Assembly (NCBI GenBank): GCA_964363695.1
Contig: CAYIJI010000036.1
Span: 1 to 11,647 of the forward strand
Source: JAMCZZ01 sp964363695
Lineage (GTDB): Bacteria > Patescibacteriota > UBA1384 > XYA2-FULL-43-10 > 1-14-0-10-43-13
Direction of reading: 5' to 3'
Length of the DNA: 11,647 nucleotides
Shown here: piece by piece, positions 5,782-9,365 of the stretch
Layout of the letters: each line of letters opens with the position of its first letter
Numbering within the stretch: the stretch's first letter is position 1
The notes under the pieces: model-generated
The model's database searches: none
What the model was told of the DNA's origin: nothing
Seen by the model: only the letters and a program-made list of their open reading frames with translations
Translations under genes and position numbers: made by a program

Positions 5782-6591
5782 ATGACAGCGAAAAAAGTTG
5801 TTGAGATGGCAAATGATCAGTCAGCTGACGGAGTCATCGACGAGAAGAAAATTTTGAAAGAGGCTGAGGAAAGAGAGAAAGAGCGAAAAGCCGAGGAAGA
5901 AGTTGCTAGAAAAGAGGAAAAAAAGGCTGAAAAGGAAGAGAAGAAAGCGGAAAAGGAAGAGAAGAAAATAGAACAGAAGAAAAGAAAGCCGCAACATGGC
6001 AAGAAGTATCGGGAATTGGCTAAGCAAATTGAGAAAGATAGGGAATATCCAATTGCAGAAGCAATTAATTTAGCGCTAACTACTTCTCCGGCAAAGTTCG
6101 ACGCGACAGTTGAAGCACATATAAAAATCAATCCTAAAGAAAAGAATATCCGAGGTATGGTAACTTTGGCTGGGGGCCTCGTTAAAGAAAAGAAAATCAA
6201 AGAAGTTACTGAAGCCAACGCCGACGAAGTGATTGCAGATGTTAAAGCCGGCAAGTTGGATTTTGATGTAATGATTGCTGAGCTCAAGGTTATGCCTAAA
6301 TTAGCTCAATTGGCAAAAGTATTAGGTCCTAAAGGCCTTATGCCATCTCCTAAGGCTGGAACTGCGGTAGAAGACATTATCAAGGCCGTGGAAGAGCTAA
6401 GGAGTGGAAAAGTCGAGTGTCGAGCTGACAAATTTAACATTGTTCACATGCCGCTTGGCAAGATTTCTTTCGGTTCTGAAAGAATTAAGCAGAACTATGA
6501 TGCTGTAATCGGTGTTTTGCCATTTAAGAAGATTGAAAGCATATATCTTGCTTCTACGATGGGTCCAAGCGTCAAAGTGGCTAGAAAATAA
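5782..6591 (+). CDS. rplA: 50S ribosomal protein L1 with a charged N-terminal extension
   Basis: L1 binds 23S rRNA at the L1 stalk near the E site and usually represses its own operon. The 269-residue protein has an L1 body from about residue 72 (GKKYRELAKQIEKDREYP) to the end, with the signature GLMPSPKAGT near 183-192 and a family-like STMGPSVKVARK end. Residues 1-70 are an added, highly charged segment of repeated KKAEKEEKK, probably coiled or disordered. Compared from memory with E. coli L1, the second domain is about 15 residues shorter between MVTLAGGLV and KAGKLDFD. AAAGGAG lies four bases before the ATG. The usual upstream partner rplK is absent; the gene has its own promoter and terminator and is flanked by MITE-like repeats. 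Confidence 0.95.
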   Translation: MTAKKVVEMANDQSADGVIDEKKILKEAEEREKERKAEEEVARKEEKKAEKEEKKAEKEEKKIEQKKRKPQHGKKYRELAKQIEKDREYPIAEAINLALTTSPAKFDATVEAHIKINPKEKNIRGMVTLAGGLVKEKKIKEVTEANADEVIADVKAGKLDFDVMIAELKVMPKLAQLAKVLGPKGLMPSPKAGTAVEDIIKAVEELRSGKVECRADKFNIVHMPLGKISFGSERIKQNYDAVIGVLPFKKIESIYLASTMGPSVKVARK

Positions 6592-6595
6592 ATAA

Positions 6596-6640
6596 AACAA
6601 CAGATTGCTAATCATACAGATAATACAGATTACGAATTAC
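6596..6640 (+). repeat. ACAGATAAT/ACAGATTAC repeat after rplA
   Basis: Starts five bases after the rplA stop: CAACAGATT, then TACAGATAATACAGATTAC. It is the cleanest copy of the 3'-end repeat also found after ybaB and pth. Confidence 0.6.
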
Positions 6641-6655
6641 ACTTCGATATCAACG

Positions 6656-6702
6656 GAAAAATCGCCTTGAGTCCGCTAGCTGGTCGGATCGGGCGATTTT
6701 TC
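6656..6702 (+). terminator. Terminator of rplA
   Basis: GAAAAATCGCC (6656-6666) pairs perfectly with GGCGATTTTTC (6692-6702), with an inner TCCG/CGGA stem (6672-6675, 6685-6688). The 3' arm carries TTTTT. It separates rplA from rplJL, which have their own promoter. Confidence 0.72.
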
Positions 6703-6705
6703 TGA

Positions 6706-6898
6706 CAGGGGCACACTTTGCTTTTTGATCTCAAAATAGCAAGTCATCTCGACTTTGTGGTGTGGCTTCCACAACGAGAGATATACAAATTATTGTTCAA
6801 ATAATGGCTCCATTAATTTGTATATTTCTCCACTTGGACGCTCACCAATGGGTCGAAATGACGACTATTTTAAGTTTGATTTTGAAAGTGCACCCCTG
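6706..6898. mobile_element. MITE-like repeat, copy 2 (more complete)
   Basis: 193 bp bounded by CAGGGG (6706-6711) and CCCCTG (6893-6898). The terminal inverted repeats extend about 46 bases with conserved blocks CACTTT, AAAATAG and GTCAT(C/T)TCGA. The core (6743-6862) matches copy 1 and forms two internal hairpins, one pairing TTGTGG with CCACAA and one pairing ATATACAAATTA with TAATTTGTATAT. Similar GGGCGATTTTT...TGACA sequences lie on both sides (6691-6707 and 6902-6920), like a duplicated target. Confidence 0.75.
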
Positions 6899-6914
6899 CC
6901 AGGGCGATTTTTTA

Positions 6915-6944
6915 TTGACAACCGAATGCTAAATGTGTTAGTGT
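6915..6944 (+). promoter_or_regulatory. Promoter of rplJ-rplL
   Basis: A perfect -35 TTGACA (6915-6920), an 18-base spacer and TAGTGT (6939-6944), preceded by TG as in an extended -10. It starts 16 bases after the MITE-like element and directly precedes the L10 leader. The 13 bases TAGTGTTTATTTA are repeated exactly in the promoter of the orphan gene at 8829. Confidence 0.65.
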
Positions 6945-6953
6945 TTATTTATT

Positions 6954-7037
6954 CCACAGACAGCAGGCGTCCTGAGAAATTGCCACAGCCGATAAATCGG
7001 CTTCGCAATGACATCAAAGACTTAATTACCTGCCGAG
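6954..7037 (+). promoter_or_regulatory. L10 leader (ribosomal protein autoregulatory RNA)
   Basis: CCACAGACAGCAGG near the start of the predicted transcript and TTAATTACCTGCCGAGGA (7023-7040) are the conserved blocks of the L10-leader family. GCAGG (6963-6967) pairs with CCTGC (7029-7033). Inside, ATTGC/GCAAT (6979-6983, 7005-7009) and AGCCGAT/ATCGGCT (6987-6993, 6996-7002) form a second arm. In other bacteria the L10-L12 complex binds this RNA and represses rplJL. A possible attenuator follows at 7116-7140. Confidence 0.8.
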
Positions 7038-7261
7038 GAAGAAAAGTCGAGAGTTAATGGTTTATTGTTAATGGATCGTTCCATAAACTATAAACTAATA
7101 ACCACAAACTGATTCTGTCTGCGGAAACGCAGCATTTTTTGAATAAAAATGAATTACGAATGTGTACCAATAGCTAATATACTAATTAAACAAATATGTA
7201 TTAGTAAATTGGCCATTAGTTCAAATTAGTTATCCATTCTTGAAATAAACGGAGTTTTATT
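7038..7261 (+). other. Long spacer between the L10 leader and rplJ
   Basis: No gene is visible. It holds AT-rich sequence, the possible attenuator at 7116-7140, then A/T-rich repeats with ATTAGT and ACTAAT motifs (7160-7230), and the rplJ ribosome binding site GGAG at 7251-7254. Confidence 0.55.
7116..7140 (+). terminator. Possible attenuator downstream of the L10 leader
   Basis: CTGCG (7119-7123) pairs with CGCAG (7128-7132) around a GAAA tetraloop. TG/CA extends the stem past one bulged T, and CATTTTTT follows. CTGTC just before it (7115-7119) can alternatively pair with GACAG in the L10 leader (6959-6963), which suggests switching between two folds. Confidence 0.55.
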
Positions 7262-7786
7262 ATGGCAAAGACAAAAGAGCAAAAATCAAAGCTTTTAGAA
7301 AATCTTGACAGCAAAATCGAAAGAATGAAATCGGCTGTTATCATTGACTATAAAGGTTTGAAAGTTAAGGACACTGAGGCATTGAGAAATATTTTAAGGG
7401 AAAAAGGTGTTGAGTTTAATATCTCGAAAAACACTTTAACAAAAATCGCCCTTAAAAAAAGCGGTATTGAGTTTGATGAGGATATTTTTAAAAAACCGGT
7501 TGCAATTGCTTTTGCGATGGAAGACGAGGTTGCGCCTGCTAAAGAAATTACTCTTTTTGCGAAAAAGAATGAAGCAATTGAAATTTTGGGTGGAATCTTG
7601 GAGCGAAAATTCATTGATGACGCCATGGTAAAACGATTGGCGGCTCTGCCTTCAAAAGAACAATTGCATGCCAAAGTTGTTGGCACGATTGCTGCTCCAT
7701 TATCCGGAATGGTCAACGTTTTTGCCGGAAATATGAGAGGCTTGGTCAATGTATTAAATGCACACAAGAATAAGCAGGTAAGCTAG
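7262..7786 (+). CDS. rplJ: 50S ribosomal protein L10
   Basis: L10 anchors L12 dimers to the ribosomal stalk, where translation factors bind. The 174-residue length is normal. Family segments include an N-terminal helical start (AKTKEQKSKLLENLDSKI), VIIDYKGLKVKDTEALRNILREKGVEF (about 26-52), SKNTLTKIALKK, LGGILERKFID and the C-terminal helix LSGMVNVFAGNMRGLVNVLNAHKN that carries L12. GGAG lies seven bases before the ATG. It is led by an L10 leader and followed by rplL, but 269 bases of repeats separate the two genes, far more than usual. The last residues (NKQVS) come from the TAAGC repeat. Confidence 0.96.
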   Translation: MAKTKEQKSKLLENLDSKIERMKSAVIIDYKGLKVKDTEALRNILREKGVEFNISKNTLTKIALKKSGIEFDEDIFKKPVAIAFAMEDEVAPAKEITLFAKKNEAIEILGGILERKFIDDAMVKRLAALPSKEQLHAKVVGTIAAPLSGMVNVFAGNMRGLVNVLNAHKNKQVS

Positions 7787-7818
7787 TAAGCATGTAAGCT
7801 GATAAGCGTATAAGCAAG
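7771..7818 (+). repeat. 8-nt periodic TAAGCNNN tract at the rplJ stop
   Basis: Six exact TAAGC units start at 7771, 7779, 7787, 7795, 7803 and 7811. The rplJ stop codon (TAG, 7784-7786) is the variable triplet of one unit. The sequence AATAAGCAGGTAA is shared with the end of the M50 gene (3537-3549). Confidence 0.88.
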
Positions 7819-7830
7819 TGACACGGAAGT

Positions 7831-7892
7831 GTCATCCCCGCCATTCGACTCTGAGCCCATCGCTCATGGTTCGAAGAGTGAAGACGGGAATC
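7831..7892. repeat. Palindromic repeat between rplJ and rplL
   Basis: Begins GTCATCCCCGCC and ends GACGGGAATC, with TTCGACTCTGAGC inside followed by an imperfect complement. It belongs with the elements upstream of prfB and inside tgt. TAAGC units lie on both sides (7811 and 7904), so it appears inserted into a TAAGC tract. Confidence 0.65.
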
Positions 7893-7903
7893 TAAATAGT
7901 AAA

Positions 7904-8058
7904 TAAGCGTATAAGAAATAATTTATAATTTAGAATTTAAAATTTAAATTGAATTTAAAAATCTTAATTTAAAATGTTTAAAAATTCAATATTAAACATT
8001 GAAAAATTGATTTTAAATTGAAAATTGAAAATTTTAAATTTGTAAGGAGTTTATCATG
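7904..8058 (+). repeat. Composite stop-to-start repeat, copy B (before rplL)
   Basis: TAAGCGTATAAG, then an AT-rich block of about 130 bp, ending TTTGTAAGGAGTT just before the rplL ATG. It is strongly similar to copy A upstream of ybaB, differing by a few substitutions and small indels. Confidence 0.85.
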
Positions 8059-8532
8059 GCAGAAGAAGAAAAAGTAGAAACAACCGAAGAGAAAAAAGAA
8101 GAAGTATCCACCAACGCGCAAGCTACGGCGGACAAGAAAGCAGAAGTTCCTGCAAAATTTAAAGATTTGACTGATCAAATCGACAAAATGTCTGTTTTGG
8201 ATCTTTCAGAGTTTGTTAAGGTTTTAGAAGATCACTACGGCGTATCAGCCGCCGCTCCTATGGCAATGGCTGGCGCTGCTGCACCAGCTGCAGGTGAGGC
8301 AGAAGCTGTTGAAGAGAAAACATCATTTGATGTTGTTTTAGCAGGTGCCGGTGCACAAAAGATCCAAGTTATTAAAGCTGTTAGAGAAATCAAACCGGAA
8401 CTTGGTTTGAAAGAAGCTAAAGACTTAGTTGACGGCGCTCCAAAAGAGCTTCTAAAGGGTGTTAAGAAAGAAGATGCTGAAGCTGCAAAGGCAAAGCTAG
8501 AAGCTGCCGGTGCTACCGTTGAGATGAAATAA
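8056..8532 (+). CDS. rplL: 50S ribosomal protein L7/L12 with an acidic N-terminal extension
   Basis: L12 dimers form the flexible stalk that recruits GTPase translation factors. The 158-residue protein is about 35 longer than usual. Residues 1-35 are an acidic/Lys/Thr extension (EEEKVETTEEKKEE), 36-65 the dimerisation domain (LTDQIDKMSVLDLSEFVKVLED), 66-88 an Ala-rich hinge (AAAPMAMAGAAAPAAG) and 89-158 the factor-binding domain with KIQVIKAVREI and GLKEAKDLVDGAP. TAAGGAG six bases upstream fixes the ATG. This ribosome binding site belongs to the composite repeat. No promoter is evident between rplJ and rplL, so both probably share the rplJ promoter. Confidence 0.96.
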   Translation: MAEEEKVETTEEKKEEVSTNAQATADKKAEVPAKFKDLTDQIDKMSVLDLSEFVKVLEDHYGVSAAAPMAMAGAAAPAAGEAEAVEEKTSFDVVLAGAGAQKIQVIKAVREIKPELGLKEAKDLVDGAPKELLKGVKKEDAEAAKAKLEAAGATVEMK

Positions 8533-8577
8533 ATATAGATTAACGTTTTTTTGACTCGATTTACAGATTGTACAGAT

Positions 8578-8607
8578 AGAAAAAGAGCTATTGATAGCTC
8601 TTTTTCT
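8578..8607 (+). terminator. Strong terminator after rplL
   Basis: AGAAAAAGAGCTA (8578-8590) pairs perfectly over 13 bp with TAGCTCTTTTTCT (8595-8607) around a TTGA loop, with a T-run in the 3' arm. It is A/T-flanked on both sides and could act in both directions. Confidence 0.88.
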
Positions 8608-8632
8608 ATGATTATTAACTTTTCGATTACAT

Positions 8633-8674
8633 ACTTATACTATATTTAAGCGATCGCTTAAATATAGTATAAGT
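8633..8674. repeat. Perfect 42-bp palindrome with GCGATCGC core
   Basis: Every base from 8633 to 8674 pairs with its partner about the centre 8653/8654, with no loop. The core is GCGATCGC (8650-8657); the outer arms are ACTTATACTATATTTAA and its complement. It lies between two terminators and has no T-run, so termination is not an obvious role. Confidence 0.9.
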
Positions 8675-8736
8675 GCAACTGCTTATCTCTCGGTTGAAAT
8701 TTACAAATAATACAAATACATTTTAAACAAATTAAA

Positions 8737-8769
8737 CAACAAAAAACCCTGTTCAGGGCTTTTTTGTTG
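8737..8769. terminator. Bidirectional-type terminator before the second orphan gene
   Basis: CAACAAAAAACCCTG pairs with CAGGG, a bulged C, then TTTTTTGTTG. A-run and T-run flank a CCCTG/CAGGG stem. It lies just upstream of the promoter at 8770 and would insulate the downstream gene. Confidence 0.78.
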
Positions 8770-8798
8770 TTGACTATAATTAAGAATTTGGATAGTGT
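8770..8798 (+). promoter_or_regulatory. Promoter of the second orphan gene
   Basis: TTGACT (8770-8775), a 17-base spacer and TAGTGT (8793-8798). TAGTGTTTATTTA (8793-8805) repeats exactly the bases at the rplJ promoter (6939-6951). Transcription would start near 8805, about 24 bases before the start codon. Confidence 0.6.
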
Positions 8799-8828
8799 TT
8801 ATTTAATGTCATTTGTGAGAGGTGGATT

Positions 8829-9275
8829 GTGGCAAATTGTTCTGCACCCGTGAAAGAGAAGATTAATCCGGCAAGGACAAGAAGAAAGCCTCAGCAGAAT
8901 CTCGAGGCGGGGGAGTTGCTCCGACAGCTCCAAAAAAAGATAAATCTGCATGGCAGGCGAAACGAGAACGGTTCAGAGGCACTTCAAGTGGTTCGCCAGG
9001 AGTTGGATGCCGTCGTCTCCAGCCTGAAGAACCGCGGCTCATTGGCGGAGGATGTCAACAAGTACGGCCGCAAAAGTGAAAAGATGGGCTTGGTCTGGGT
9101 TACATCGCGGAAGGTATCCATGTGGATACATTTACTCCGAAGCGGAGGAACGCCCAGAGTGTTTGAGCACCGCCCGCCTGTTCGAAACAAGAAACGCGTT
9201 GATCGGCACGGGATCCCGATTTACGGAGATAGTAGGGATCATTTTCGCCAGGGAGCCACTCGATCAGCCCGCTGA
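8829..9275 (+). CDS. Orphan hypothetical basic protein with unusual codon use
   Basis: I do not recognise this family. The 148-residue frame begins at GTG with GAGAGG six bases upstream. It is strongly basic, with no membrane segment. Residues 1-35 are rich in Lys/Arg, 36-85 are probably helical (EALQVVRQELDAVVSSLKNRG), and the Arg/His-rich end (HRPPVRNKKRVDRHGIPIYGDSRDHF) suggests nucleic-acid binding, which is inference only. A promoter at 8770 and a terminator at 9300, 25 bases after the stop, frame it as a complete one-gene module. G+C is clearly above the neighbours. Other frames are open over 9052-9351, and from 9080 to 9160 a third frame reads protein-like, so a frameshift near 9090 is possible. 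The frame chosen is the only one with a start signal and a stop before the terminator. Confidence 0.6.
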   Translation: MANCSAPVKEKINPARTRRKPQQNLEAGELLRQLQKKINLHGRRNENGSEALQVVRQELDAVVSSLKNRGSLAEDVNKYGRKSEKMGLVWVTSRKVSMWIHLLRSGGTPRVFEHRPPVRNKKRVDRHGIPIYGDSRDHFRQGATRSAR

Positions 9276-9299
9276 ACTACGGGAGTTACTTCAATTTCG

Positions 9300-9322
9300 G
9301 GGCGCCTCATCGCGAGGTGCCC
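9300..9322 (+). terminator. Terminator after the second orphan gene
   Basis: GGGCGCCTC (9300-9308) pairs with GAGGTGCCC (9314-9322), including one G-U pair, around an ATCGC loop. The pyrimidine-rich ATTCTCTTTATTT follows. Confidence 0.72.
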
Positions 9323-9351
9323 ATTCTCTTTATTTATCAGTATTTTTTTAG

Positions 9352-9357
9352 TATAAT
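9352..9357 (+). promoter_or_regulatory. -10 element giving a probably leaderless tgt mRNA
   Basis: A perfect TATAAT only eight bases before the ATG at 9366, with no clear -35 hexamer. Transcription should begin at about 9363-9366, at or next to the start codon. No Shine-Dalgarno sequence is present. Confidence 0.6.
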
Positions 9358-9365
9358 TTTTGGTT

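Noticed and set aside
5817..6287. Minus-strand open frame opposite rplA
   Set aside because: Ser/Phe-rich low-complexity antisense of the Lys/Glu-rich extension and L1 body; no start signal.
6755..7057. Plus-strand open frame of 100 codons
   Set aside because: It covers the MITE-like element, the rplJ promoter and the L10 leader, which explain the sequence better. No ribosome binding site is present.
9052..9351. Alternative frame of 99 codons overlapping the second orphan gene
   Set aside because: The codons look plausible, but the frame runs through the terminator at 9300-9322 into the tgt promoter and has no start signal. Kept only as a possible frameshift product.
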